Source of the DNA: Nostoc sp. FACHB-152
Lineage (GTDB): Bacteria > Cyanobacteriota > Cyanobacteriia > Cyanobacteriales > Nostocaceae
DNA length: 64,000 nucleotides
Direction: 5' to 3'
Assembly (NCBI RefSeq): GCF_014697475.1
Contig: NZ_JACJRV010000024.1
Span: 20,724 to 84,723, forward strand
In this document: one piece after another, positions 43,552-52,850 of the stretch
Layout of the letters: each line of letters begins with the position of its first letter
Position numbering within the stretch: the stretch's first letter is position 1
Position numbers and translations under genes: made by a program
Notes under the pieces: model-generated
What the model saw: the letters and a program-made list of their open reading frames with translations, nothing else
Databases searched by the model: none
What the model was told of the DNA's origin: nothing

Positions 43552-45789
43552 GTGGTTCAAACTAGTCTAAATCCCAGCCAGAATACAGTTGTTGACACAG
43601 AACCAGGTTATGGACAACTATTAGCAGTATTTATTCGTAGGTTTCCTTGGTTTCTAGGAGTATTTATTACTTCAATTGCTATGGCTGCAATTATGACTGC
43701 TAAGGCAAAACCCACCTATAAAAGCACAATGCAACTGCTGGTAGAACCTAACTATCAAGGTAAAAAAGAAGCAGCAGGTGGGGTAGAAAATGAGTTTACA
43801 GAACCGAATGTTGAGATAGACACAGCCACTCAGTTAAATCTGATGCAGAGTTCGGGGCTGGTTCAAAAGGCGGTTGATAAACTTCGTCCACAATATCCAG
43901 ACATCACTATAGGTGATATCAAGGGCGCGTTAGCTTTAAGTCAGTTACGAAGCAAAGAAGATAATGTCGCCACAAAAATTTTCCAAGTAGACTACACCGA
44001 TATAGACCCAGACAAAACCCAAAAAGTTCTGATGGCTATTCGAGAAGTTTATGTGGAATATAACAAACAACAGCAGGATGCTCGTCTGCAAAAAGGTCTG
44101 CAAGTTATCCGCGAACAGTTAAGTAAGGCCAGTGAAGAGGTGAATGCAGCTGAAACTAACCTGCAAAGATTCCGCCGCAACCAAAATTTAATCGACCCTG
44201 TAGCTCAAGCCAAAGCCCTGGAAGATAGTTTGAATACTGTTGAGCAAGAACGGCGAACAACTCGCGCTCAATATCAAGAGGCTTTAGCAAGGCAAAAATC
44301 TTTAGAAGAACAACTAAATCGTTCTCCTCAAAATGCTTTAGTTGCTTCTCGTTTAAGTCAGTCTGCTCGTTACCAAGGCTTACTCAACGAAATTCAAAAA
44401 ACAGAACTAGCACTAGCGCAAGAACGTTTACGCTTCACTGATGAAACTCCTAATGTCCAGAAGTTGCAAGAACAACTCCGCAGTCAGAAGGAACTATTAC
44501 AACAAGAAGTAGGTAGGACTTTAGGTGCAAAATCAGCAGGAGTAGCCAATGTTAATTCCAGAGATTCTCTTTTAGAGCAAGGCCAGTTTGGTGCAATTGA
44601 CCTAAATCTTGCCAGCCAATTAGTAGACACTCAAACAACTATAGTTGCATTGAGCGCGCGAGATCAGACTCTAGCGCAGAAAGAAACGCAATTACGTTTA
44701 GAAATTAAACGCTTCCCGCCTTTGTTGGCTTATTACAATCGCATTCAACCACAGCTACAATTCAGTCGAGAAAGGTTAGAACAGCTTTTGAGAGCTGAAC
44801 AGCAACTACGGCAAGAATTAGCTAAAGGTGGATTTAACTGGGAAGTTGTAGAAGAACCTCACAAAGGCGCACAACTAGGCCCCAACCTCCAACAAAATCT
44901 TTTGTTAGGTGCAGTAGTGGGTTTGATGTTGGGTGGTATTGCTGCCTTTATTCGTGAAGCATCTGATGATGCTGTACATACAACTGCTGAATTAGAGAAG
45001 CAAGTAGCTTTGCCTTTGTTGGGAACAACGCCAAAACTACCACCTGCCAAAGCCAGAGATTCAATTATTAAACTACCTTTTGGGAAGCCAGAAACATCTG
45101 CACCTTGGACAATTCAGGTGTTACAGTCTCCGCCACGTTGGGAATCGTTGGATCTGATTTACAAAAATATTGAACTGCTCAATACTGTTAGCAGCTTAAA
45201 ATCTTTGATGATTACTTCGGCTTTACCAGATGAAGCCAAGTCAGGTATGGCGTTGGGTTTGGCGATGAGTGCGGCTCGTTTACATAAACGTGTATTACTT
45301 ATTGATGCTAACTTACGCGATCCCAGGTTACATGAACAGCTAAATCTTCCCAATGAGCAAGGACTTTCAACTTTATTAGCTAGCGAGGTTGCTTTACCGA
45401 ATCAAGTTGGTATTCACTCTTTAGGTTCAGCTTACATTGATATTTTGACGGCTGGCCCTAAACCTGCTGATCCTGCTCATCTATTGAGTTCTCCACGTAT
45501 GATGCAATTGATGAGAGCATTTGAAGAAAATTATGATTTGGTACTAATAGATGCTCCAGCAGTGTTAGGGTTGGTAGATGCGATATTGACAGCATCCTCT
45601 TGTCAAAGTGTGGTGTTAGTAGCCAGTATGGGTATTGTAACTCGCAACCAGCTGGCTCAAGCTACAGCTATGTTGAGTAAGTTAAACCTGATTGGGGTTG
45701 TGGCTAATGGAGTTTCTACCTCTGACAGTAGTTTTGTACAATATCCCAAAGAATACCGTTTGGCATTGAAACAAGCGGTAGAAAAATGA
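43552..45789 (+). CDS. Wzc-like polysaccharide co-polymerase / chain-length protein
   Basis: A 745-residue inner-membrane protein. A Wzz domain with a first membrane helix (FPWFLGVFITSIAMAAIMTA, about 30-50) is followed by long periplasmic coiled coils (about 170-430), a second helix (LLLGAVVGLMLGGIAAFI, about 448-466) and a cytosolic ATPase domain resembling BY-kinases (about 540-740). Walker A' VLLIDANLRDPRL and Walker B YDLVLIDAPAV are good, but the Walker A loop reads SALPDEAKSG instead of SSxPGEGKS(T), and there is no C-terminal tyrosine cluster. It likely controls chain length or export, perhaps without kinase activity. The start is GTG 43552, with AAAGGA about 9 bases upstream. Confidence 0.9.
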   Translation: MVQTSLNPSQNTVVDTEPGYGQLLAVFIRRFPWFLGVFITSIAMAAIMTAKAKPTYKSTMQLLVEPNYQGKKEAAGGVENEFTEPNVEIDTATQLNLMQSSGLVQKAVDKLRPQYPDITIGDIKGALALSQLRSKEDNVATKIFQVDYTDIDPDKTQKVLMAIREVYVEYNKQQQDARLQKGLQVIREQLSKASEEVNAAETNLQRFRRNQNLIDPVAQAKALEDSLNTVEQERRTTRAQYQEALARQKSLEEQLNRSPQNALVASRLSQSARYQGLLNEIQKTELALAQERLRFTDETPNVQKLQEQLRSQKELLQQEVGRTLGAKSAGVANVNSRDSLLEQGQFGAIDLNLASQLVDTQTTIVALSARDQTLAQKETQLRLEIKRFPPLLAYYNRIQPQLQFSRERLEQLLRAEQQLRQELAKGGFNWEVVEEPHKGAQLGPNLQQNLLLGAVVGLMLGGIAAFIREASDDAVHTTAELEKQVALPLLGTTPKLPPAKARDSIIKLPFGKPETSAPWTIQVLQSPPRWESLDLIYKNIELLNTVSSLKSLMITSALPDEAKSGMALGLAMSAARLHKRVLLIDANLRDPRLHEQLNLPNEQGLSTLLASEVALPNQVGIHSLGSAYIDILTAGPKPADPAHLLSSPRMMQLMRAFEENYDLVLIDAPAVLGLVDAILTASSCQSVVLVASMGIVTRNQLAQATAMLSKLNLIGVVANGVSTSDSSFVQYPKEYRLALKQAVEK

Positions 45790-45834
45790 TTTGAAATGTT
45801 GCAATGCAACGTTTTTACAAAAATTAGAGATAAG

Positions 45835-45880
45835 TGCGATCGCTCTTTTTTTGGATGCGATCGCATTTATTTTTTTTATA
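45835..45880 (+). terminator. Terminator built from two HIP1 octamers
   Basis: TGCGATCGC (45835-45843) pairs with GCGATCGCA (45857-45865) across a 13-base loop, followed by TTTATTTTTTTT. It lies 45 bases after the Wzc-like gene. A smaller GTTGCA-ATGCAAC stem precedes it. Confidence 0.65.
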
Positions 45881-46621
45881 TATATAGCAATCCTATTTGA
45901 TTTACAAACTACTCTTAGGAGCAGGCAATAGAGAATAGGCAATAGGCAATATATTTGTTTGGCACTCATTTAGGGTTGCTATATTCCGGATAAACATATC
46001 ATAATCAACTCATTTTACTGCCAATTATGAAATACATTTTCTTAATTTTTTATGTACATAAAAAACTTTTTTAATGTTAAAAATAAATCTTACTTACTAA
46101 GTCAAAACTCAGTATTTTTATAATACCTTTATAAATAATCTAATAAATTTCATTCTTTTTAAAGAATAAATAAAGAATTATTTTCAGTATATAGTTATTT
46201 CTACAGAGTCTTATATCCTAGAGATTACAGCCCGTTCCAAATAGCTAAAAGACAAAAGTGGACTAGTTTTCTTAGATTGTTCAAAAACATAGGTAGACGC
46301 AATACAACATATTTGCTAAGTATCAGCAACGAATAATAAACTGATTTAGTTTCAAACTTAGCCAATATGTATTATCCCTAACAAATAACGATACCTACAA
46401 AACTGTTCAAATTATTAATTGCTGTCTACCTATTTTCGACATCTTAACCGCAGCATAATTTTAAAGATGTGTACTTGCATAAGAAGCAAGTTGAAACAGC
46501 CTATTTTTGCACTCGGTCATCTACAAATTTTTAGAGCAAAAAAGATTCAGATCAAAGTCTTTGGCATGAATCGCCTTCGAGATTATCCCCGCAGTTTACT
46601 ATAGTACTAATCCAAAGACAG
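45881..46621 (+). promoter_or_regulatory. Long leader region upstream of hepC
   Basis: About 740 bases without a convincing gene, the longest gap in the island. It holds a heptamer repeat run (GGCAATAGAGAATAGGCAAT, 45925-45944, continuing to 45952) and TCCGGA at 45985-45990, the core reported at -35 of heterocyst-specific (DIF) promoters. No clear -10 box follows at the expected distance. The 61-codon frame at 46419 starts with TTG and has no ribosome binding site. In Anabaena 7120 hepC and hepA are induced in differentiating cells, so a regulated promoter here is likely but not demonstrated. Confidence 0.45.
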
Positions 46622-47359
46622 ATGACCACTTCACTATTTCGTACTCTACAGCCTTCTTATTCTTTAACCCAGCAACCCTCAGGCGAGCGCACTTCATACT
46701 GCACACTTCATTGGCGGCGGGGTCAGTTGTTGGTAAAGTCTTCCGGTAAAATTAAACAGCCATATTTACCAGCATTAGAAAACCAGCAATTATTAGTAAA
46801 TTGCCTAGAACATTCTCCAATTAATTTAGTAAGTGTAGATCCTAAAATTGGTGAAACTTGGGTGGAGTTTTGGGCTGATGCTTGTGAACAAGCTCATAAG
46901 CCTATGTTTCTTTGCGGATCTTCTGAAAATTTGCTGTTTAAACAAAATAGCCAGCCTTGGGGATGGTTACTGCGACTAATAGATTGGACTGTGGTTTTAG
47001 TAATGCTGCTATTACTAAGTCCATTCATGTTGTTATTGGTAGCAATTTTACAAACTTCCTCACCAGAATCTATATTTTCTCGTGAGTGGTATGTAGGAGA
47101 ACGAGGTAAACTCTTTCGAGCTATTAAGTTCTCTAGCACAGCAAAAAGTCGTTGGATGTGTAGATACGGCCTCGACAATCTACCACAATTATTTAACGTG
47201 CTACGGGGTGATATGAGCCTTCTTAGCCCTCATGCTTGGACTTTAGAAGCCGCAGTGAAATTGAGTTTAGAAGAACAACGGCAATTCAATCAACTACCAG
47301 TAATTACGAGTTCGTGGGAAGTCCCAGCAGAATCTAAATTAATAGTTAATAACCCCTAA
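46622..47359 (+). CDS. hepC: HepC, sugar-transferase-like membrane protein
   Basis: A 245-residue protein. Residues 1-115 are a soluble N-terminal part (TLHWRRGQLLVKS, LVSVDPKIGETWVEFW). A membrane hairpin follows (WGWLLRLIDWTVVLVMLLLL ... LLLVAILQ, about 117-148). The C-terminal part resembles the end of bacterial sugar transferases (LPQLFNVLRGDMSLLSP). The family normally moves a sugar-1-phosphate to undecaprenyl phosphate, but here the PDE-R-T-G-LR segment carrying the catalytic Asp-Glu pair is absent and GPRP is replaced by SPHA. The position directly before hepA agrees with alr2834 (hepC), required for the heterocyst polysaccharide layer. No good Shine-Dalgarno sequence precedes ATG. Confidence 0.83.
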   Translation: MTTSLFRTLQPSYSLTQQPSGERTSYCTLHWRRGQLLVKSSGKIKQPYLPALENQQLLVNCLEHSPINLVSVDPKIGETWVEFWADACEQAHKPMFLCGSSENLLFKQNSQPWGWLLRLIDWTVVLVMLLLLSPFMLLLVAILQTSSPESIFSREWYVGERGKLFRAIKFSSTAKSRWMCRYGLDNLPQLFNVLRGDMSLLSPHAWTLEAAVKLSLEEQRQFNQLPVITSSWEVPAESKLIVNNP

Positions 47360-47416
47360 CTATTAATTGGACTAATTGCTCTCTATGTTCAGTCTACAGT
47401 TTATACACAAGTCTAA

Positions 47417-47456
47417 TTACCCCCCTTTCCAAGGGGAGGGTTAGGGAGGGGTAATT
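47417..47456. repeat. 40-bp palindromic repeat between hepC and hepA
   Basis: ATTACCCCCCTTTCC and a GGGTTAGGGAGGGGTAAT end are partly complementary. The same ends bound a longer repeat at 53862-53997. It lies in the 240-base gap before hepA, where the hepA promoter should also be. Confidence 0.7.
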
Positions 47457-47599
47457 CAAGAACTAGTAATGATTCAATCACTTGTGTGTACACAGCAGCT
47501 ATGTTCAGTGCGGTTAATGAAATGATTCATTACCGCACTTAATTTAACAAAAATGACTACAACAACTTGTAACAGTTAGAAATATTTATTCTGAAACCT

Positions 47600-49450
47600 A
47601 TGCAATCTAAACCTTCTAGACAACTACAAAATTTATTTAAAGCTAGTAGCTTCTGGAAAAATAATTATTTAATATTGCGAGAATTTAAGCATTTCCGCAA
47701 AGTTGCTGTTCTTGCTTTGGTATTTTCATTCTTAGCGGCAACATTTGAAGGTTTTAGTATTGGCTTTTTGCTGTCTTTTCTGCAAAGTCTCACCAATCCT
47801 AATGCTAAACCTATTCAAACTGGCCTTGAATGGTTTGATATTTGGATTTTAGCTGCTAATACATCAGCAATTAACAGACTATATCGGATATGTGGACTGA
47901 TATTATTAAGTACTTGGCTCCGGGCTGGGTTCAATTACTTAGCTCACGTATACACAGAATTTGCCCAACTTCATTTAGCCGATCGCCTGCGGAAGCAAAT
48001 TTTTGAACAACTGCAAAGTTTGCCCCTTAGTTACTTTGCTAAAACTCGTTCTGGTGAACTCATCAATACAATTACTACAGAAATTGAGCGCATTAAACAG
48101 TTGTTTAGTGGCACAGCTTTTTTAATGACTAGAGCTATAACTGCCACTGTCTACTTTATCTCGATGTTTTTGCTCTCATGGCAACTTTCGATTGCTTCTT
48201 TCCTCCTCTTCACCTTAGCAGGTGTAGCGTTATCAACTCTCAACGCCCGTGCTAGAGAAGCAAGTTTTAGCACTTCTATTGCTAACGGTAACTTTACCTC
48301 TACAGCTATAGAATTTATTAACGGAATTCGCACAGTTCAAGCTTTTAATACTCAAGGTTTTGAGCGCAAGCGTTTTTATGATGCTAGTGATAAAGTCATC
48401 AGTACTGCTAAAAAAGTTGTCTTAATTTGGGCTTCAGTCAGACCTCTAGCTGAAAGTATAGCGAGTACTATTCTGATCGGCATGATTATTTTTGCCTTTA
48501 CAGTTTTTGTGGTAAATGGCAAACTCCAAGTCGCTTCTTTGCTAACCTTTTTCTTCGTGTTATTTCGAGTTGTACCTATTGTTCAAGATATTAATGGCAC
48601 GAGAGCGCATCTTAGTACGCTTCAAGGAGCAGTAGACAATATTAAAGATTTAGTGACAACTGAGGATAAAACATATTTACGAAATGGCAAGCAGCAGTTT
48701 TCTGAGTTAAAACATTCTATTGATATTGTTTCTGTAGATTTTGGTTATGACCCCAATTATCTAGTGCTAAATAACGTTACATTAAGCATTGAAAAAGCTA
48801 AAACAACAGCATTAGTAGGGGCAACTGGCGCAGGTAAAAGTACATTAATTGATTTAATTCCGCGATTTTACGATCCTACAGATGGTCATGTAATGATTGA
48901 TGGAATAGATGTTCAAAAATTTGACATCAATTCATTGCGACGTAAAATTGCGGTAGTCAGCCAAGACACATTTATTTTCAATACTTCGGTGTGGAAAAAT
49001 ATTGCTTATGGTACACCAGGAGCAACAACAGAAGAAATTCGAGAAGCTGCACGTTTAGCAAATGCGCTCGAATTTATTGAAGAAATGCCCGAAGGTTTTG
49101 ATACGCAACTAGGAGATAGAGGCGTAAGATTATCTGGAGGACAACGCCAGCGAATAGCGATCGCGCGGGCTTTGCTACGTGACCCAGAGATTTTGATTCT
49201 AGATGAAGCCACAAGTGCATTAGATTCTGTAACTGAACGTTTGATTCAAGAATCATTAGAAAAGCTGTCTATTGGTCGAACAGTAATTGCGATCGCTCAT
49301 CGTCTTTCTACCATCGCCAATGCAGATAAAGTTGTTGTTTTAGAACAAGGACGCATCGTTGAACAAGGTAAATATCAAGAACTTCTAGAGCTAAAAGGTA
49401 AGCTTTGGGAATATCACAAGACTCAGTATGAAATGGGGCAAGCCGGATAA
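47600..49450 (+). CDS. hepA: HepA, ABC-type exporter (membrane plus ATPase)
   Basis: A 616-residue half-transporter of the MsbA/lipid-polysaccharide exporter type. Six membrane helices lie between about 30 and 325. The ATPase domain (about 365-600) is complete: Walker A VGATGAGKSTLID, Q-loop VSQDTFIFN, signature RLSGGQRQR, Walker B ILILDEATSALD and switch His in IAIAHRLST. HepA of Anabaena is needed to deposit the heterocyst envelope polysaccharide, presumably exporting a lipid-linked or glycan precursor as a homodimer. In Anabaena its gene is induced during differentiation under DevH and other regulators. Length and order after hepC fit alr2835. Confidence 0.9.
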   Translation: MQSKPSRQLQNLFKASSFWKNNYLILREFKHFRKVAVLALVFSFLAATFEGFSIGFLLSFLQSLTNPNAKPIQTGLEWFDIWILAANTSAINRLYRICGLILLSTWLRAGFNYLAHVYTEFAQLHLADRLRKQIFEQLQSLPLSYFAKTRSGELINTITTEIERIKQLFSGTAFLMTRAITATVYFISMFLLSWQLSIASFLLFTLAGVALSTLNARAREASFSTSIANGNFTSTAIEFINGIRTVQAFNTQGFERKRFYDASDKVISTAKKVVLIWASVRPLAESIASTILIGMIIFAFTVFVVNGKLQVASLLTFFFVLFRVVPIVQDINGTRAHLSTLQGAVDNIKDLVTTEDKTYLRNGKQQFSELKHSIDIVSVDFGYDPNYLVLNNVTLSIEKAKTTALVGATGAGKSTLIDLIPRFYDPTDGHVMIDGIDVQKFDINSLRRKIAVVSQDTFIFNTSVWKNIAYGTPGATTEEIREAARLANALEFIEEMPEGFDTQLGDRGVRLSGGQRQRIAIARALLRDPEILILDEATSALDSVTERLIQESLEKLSIGRTVIAIAHRLSTIANADKVVVLEQGRIVEQGKYQELLELKGKLWEYHKTQYEMGQAG

Positions 49451-49604
49451 AGATTAGGGTCTAGAGGCTAGGGGTTAGAGTCTAGCATTTTTTGCTCAGT
49501 TACTTATTGAATATGTAAGAAAAAACTCTTCCCCCTATCCAACAAAATTTACTCTAATTGGATTAGCAGTAAATTAATATTTTTATATTTTGGAGTTAAA
49601 TTAA

Positions 49605-50444
49605 ATGGTTAATTTAGGCTACCATTTTTCTAGGTTGCAAGGTAAAATTATTCGTAATATCTACACAAAATTTATTGGCAAAATTGGCACATTACCAATC
49701 AAACAAAATCGTCAAATTGATATCACTGTCTATTCATTTTCTTGTGAACGTGATTTACCAGAACAGGTAGCAAGCATTCGTTCATTTATCCGCAACATCG
49801 GTATACCAGAAAGATTTATTGTAATTTCTGATGGTAGCTATAGCGACTCTAGCTGTAAATTACTACGCCAAATTCATTCCTGCGTTGAAGTTATACCTTT
49901 TACTAAGCTGGTACGCCAAGATTTACCGCAATGTGTTACTAATTATGCCCAACTACATCCATTAGGTAAAAAACTAGCTGCCTTGATGTCAATTCCTGTA
50001 AGTGGAGCAACTATTTATACAGATTCAGATATTTTATTTTTCTCAGGTGGCATAGATTTAACTAATTTCACAAATTTCAATGACAAACTATGCCATTATT
50101 TGCCTGATTGCTCTGCTTCATTAGATGAGCGACTTATCTATGATGAAAGCGAAAAATTAAACCCAGTCAATGCAGGGTTCCTCCTCTTTAATCATGAATT
50201 AGATTGGAGTTTTGCAATTGAAAGGTTGACAAATATCCAAGACAACCCTATATATTTTACAGAACAAACAGTTGTACACTTGACTATTCATCGTAATCAG
50301 GGCAAACCTTTTTGTTCGCAAAAGTATATTCTGAATGTAGAAGACCAGTTCATTTATTCAGATAAATTTGCTAGTTCAAAAATTGCTTTAAGGCATTATG
50401 TCAATGATGTTAGGCATAAGTTTTGGTTGAACATCGGTCTGTAA
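49605..50444 (+). CDS. Putative GT-A type glycosyltransferase of an unassigned family
   Basis: A 279-residue protein without an obvious standard signature. It opens a GT-A-like fold with ITVYSFSCERDLPEQVASIR, contains IVISDGSYSDS, and has an Asp-x-Asp in TIYTDSDILFF (about 145-155), the metal- and nucleotide-sugar-binding motif. LNPVNAGFLLFNHELDW is like the acceptor-side segment of GT8/GT-A enzymes. It is probably cytosolic, acting in repeat-unit assembly. The GT4 gene that follows begins two bases after its stop, so the two are translated together. Function is inferred from fold and context. Confidence 0.75.
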   Translation: MVNLGYHFSRLQGKIIRNIYTKFIGKIGTLPIKQNRQIDITVYSFSCERDLPEQVASIRSFIRNIGIPERFIVISDGSYSDSSCKLLRQIHSCVEVIPFTKLVRQDLPQCVTNYAQLHPLGKKLAALMSIPVSGATIYTDSDILFFSGGIDLTNFTNFNDKLCHYLPDCSASLDERLIYDESEKLNPVNAGFLLFNHELDWSFAIERLTNIQDNPIYFTEQTVVHLTIHRNQGKPFCSQKYILNVEDQFIYSDKFASSKIALRHYVNDVRHKFWLNIGL

Positions 50445-50445
50445 A

Positions 50446-51597
50446 ATGAGCAAAAACCTAACTGATACAACAATAATTCACCACTGTACTAACGCTAATA
50501 TCAACGGCGGTGGAGGGATTGAAACTTATGTAGCTTCTTTAGTTGATTCGCAAATTAGCGAAGTCAGTGATTTTTCAAGACAAGAAGTTGTGCTACAACG
50601 CGTACTGAAGTCTATTAAAAAAGTAGATCAAAAGCAGTTCAAGTTGCTGCACATTCACGACCTAGAATTTTTAGCAGATTTACGAGAAGAATGTCCGGCA
50701 ATATTTACCCTACACAATCACTCTGTTTACTGTCCTAGCGGTACAAAATATTTAGCAGAGCGCAACAAACTTTGCGATCGCCCCATGAATCCTGTAGGCT
50801 GTACCTGGGGTCATATAGTAGATGGTTGTGGTAGCCGCCGACCGCAAAATATTCTGCAAGATTGGTGGAACGCTTCTCAGCCTTTAGAAATACTCAAAAA
50901 GCTGAAAATTCCCGTCATTGCTAATAGTGATTATGTGCGTCAGCAAATCATTATGAGTGGCTTACCACCTGAACGAGTATTTACCCTGCGTTGTGGTGTT
51001 CAACAACCTAAGAATTCTACAGCACCTTTAACTAGAGTAATTCATCAAAAACAGCGAATTTTCTTTGCTGGTCGCATTGTTCCTTATAAAGGCATTGAAT
51101 GGCTCATCAAAGCTTTAGCAAAGACCGAACCCCAAATCCATCTTGATATAGCTGGTGATGGATGGGGTAAGCCCAGTATGGAAAAATTAGCACATGAAAT
51201 GGGGTTAAGCGATCGCATTACTTGGCATGGTTGGTGCAATGGTGAGAAGTTAGAAGCCCTTTATCAACAAGCGTTTGCTGTCGTTTTTCCTAGCCTTTGG
51301 CCAGAACCTGCTGGTCTTGTAACCTTAGAAGCTTACGCTCGTTATCGACCTATAATTGCTAGCGCTGTCGGCGGAATTCCTGAACACGTACAACCTGGCA
51401 AAACCGGGATTTTAGTGCCACCCAATAATGCCTTATATTTAGCTGTTGCCATCAATGAATTAGCAACAAACTATCAAAAAAGCAAAAGTATGGGCGAAGA
51501 AGGTCAGGCTTGGTTTCAGCAGGACTTCACTATTGATATTCACGTTCAACGGCTAGAAAAAATTTACGAAAGAACTATTGCTGAATTTCATGCTTGA
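50446..51597 (+). CDS. Glycosyltransferase family 4
   Basis: A 383-residue GT-B enzyme. The N-terminal domain has NGGGGIETYVASLV and FTLHNHSVYCPSGTKYL; the C-terminal domain has RIFFAGRIVPYKGIEWLIKA, LDIAGDGWG and the donor motif PSLWPEPAGLVTLEAYARYR. CxxC/Cys residues (YCPSG, LCDRPMNPVGCTW, DGCGSR) occur in the first half, as in a subgroup of GT4 proteins that binds a metal. It adds a sugar to the growing repeat unit; the exact linkage is unknown. ATG 50446 is one base after the previous stop codon (TAA at 50442-50444). Downstream lies a MITE. Confidence 0.9.
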   Translation: MSKNLTDTTIIHHCTNANINGGGGIETYVASLVDSQISEVSDFSRQEVVLQRVLKSIKKVDQKQFKLLHIHDLEFLADLREECPAIFTLHNHSVYCPSGTKYLAERNKLCDRPMNPVGCTWGHIVDGCGSRRPQNILQDWWNASQPLEILKKLKIPVIANSDYVRQQIIMSGLPPERVFTLRCGVQQPKNSTAPLTRVIHQKQRIFFAGRIVPYKGIEWLIKALAKTEPQIHLDIAGDGWGKPSMEKLAHEMGLSDRITWHGWCNGEKLEALYQQAFAVVFPSLWPEPAGLVTLEAYARYRPIIASAVGGIPEHVQPGKTGILVPPNNALYLAVAINELATNYQKSKSMGEEGQAWFQQDFTIDIHVQRLEKIYERTIAEFHA

Positions 51598-51625
51598 CAC
51601 GAGAACAACAAAAACCGAATAAATT

Positions 51626-51760
51626 ACACCAATTCTCTAAAATAAGGCAACTCCTTCAAACCTCGAAAGCAATACCATATTTGAAGAATTTTAATTGCGA
51701 ACTGCGAATTGCGTTAGCGAAGCGGTAGCGAGCCTGCGAGCGTCATTGCGAATTGATATT
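51626..51760. mobile_element. MITE, relative of 7224-7372
   Basis: It begins ACACCAATTCTCTAAAAT and ends GCGTCATTGCGAATTGATAT, matching both ends of the element at 7224-7372, with the shared core GCGTTAGCGAAGCGGTAGCG and AGCCTGCGAGCG. The inverted ends are less perfect than in the first copy, so this copy is older. It lies between two glycosyltransferase genes and disrupts neither. Confidence 0.75.
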
Positions 51761-51824
51761 ACTTATCTCTGCATCTTCTGATTAATCGCTAATTTCTTTA
51801 ATAATTAAATCATCTCAATCAATA

Positions 51825-52826
51825 ATGGAAAGCCCAACACCAAAAATTGTAGTCATTACTCCTGTAAAAAATGAAGCCTGGATTTTAGAGCGGTTCTTAT
51901 CAGTTACTAGCCAATTTGCTGATTACATTATTATTGCTGACCAAAATTCAACTGATGGTAGTCAGGCTATTTGCAAGAAATATCATAAAGTTATTTTAAT
52001 TGAAAATAAATCAGAAAATTTCAACGAAGCAGAGCGACAGCTATTGTTAATTAAAGCAGCAAGAGATTTAATATCAGAGCCTAAAATTCTCTTAGCTTTA
52101 GATGCTGATGAAATATTAGCTGCTAATGCAACACAAACCCCTAGTTGGCAAACAATGCTGAAAGCCAAACCAGGAACAGTAATATGTTTTGAAAAACCAG
52201 ATTTATTTGTCACAACTCATCAATGTATTAGAACTGGTATTCTTACACCTCTGGGCTATGTTGATGACGGAGCCGAACATCAACCACAATCTATTCATAG
52301 TGTGAGAATCCCAACACCTGAATATGCTCCGAGGTTGCATTTTCATGACATTAAAGTTTTGCACTATGGCGTAACTCGCTTAGATGCACACGCTGCAAAA
52401 ATCCGGATGTATAGTGTCATCGAAAATGTATTAGAAGTTGGTAATCCTATTGGTAGGAGGTCACGTTATACCGCAAAACAGGATTACTTGAAACTCGGCA
52501 AGGTTGAACCTGCTCCTCAAGAGTGGTTTACAGGCTGGGAAGAAAAGGGCATTGATATGCACACAATTATCAAACATAAATATTACACTTACGACTTTGA
52601 AGTGCTGCGTTACTTCCATAAATATGGAGTACGTCGCTTTTGGATGGACGATATTTGGCAGCAGGATTGGGAAGCTTGTCGTCAGTATGCGAAATCCCAA
52701 GCAATGACTGATATTCCAGATGATGAAATTCCTAAACAATCTCAGATATTGACTTTAATCGCAAATCTTCTTGCTAAATCATATGCTCAGTTGCGAGCAA
52801 TTTTAAGCTTTTTAAAACTGAGTTAG
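51825..52826 (+). CDS. Glycosyltransferase family 2
   Basis: A 333-residue GT-A enzyme. KIVVITPVKNEAWILERFLS is the N-terminal nucleotide-binding strand, ADQNSTDGS follows, and ALDADEI (about 91-97) carries the metal-binding Asp pair. The later LHFHDIKVLHYG and the aromatic, acidic C-terminal part (FHKYGVRRFWMDDIW) are typical of cyanobacterial members of unknown linkage. A C-terminal hydrophobic stretch (LTLIANLLAKSYAQL) is weak. It is likely cytosolic or membrane-peripheral. The next transferase gene starts 24 bases downstream. Confidence 0.88.
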   Translation: MESPTPKIVVITPVKNEAWILERFLSVTSQFADYIIIADQNSTDGSQAICKKYHKVILIENKSENFNEAERQLLLIKAARDLISEPKILLALDADEILAANATQTPSWQTMLKAKPGTVICFEKPDLFVTTHQCIRTGILTPLGYVDDGAEHQPQSIHSVRIPTPEYAPRLHFHDIKVLHYGVTRLDAHAAKIRMYSVIENVLEVGNPIGRRSRYTAKQDYLKLGKVEPAPQEWFTGWEEKGIDMHTIIKHKYYTYDFEVLRYFHKYGVRRFWMDDIWQQDWEACRQYAKSQAMTDIPDDEIPKQSQILTLIANLLAKSYAQLRAILSFLKLS

Positions 52827-52850
52827 AAATTACAATTATTGTTGACATCT

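Noticed and set aside
46419..46604. 61-codon frame in the hepC leader
   Set aside because: TTG start, no ribosome binding site, basic A/T-driven composition and no family resemblance.
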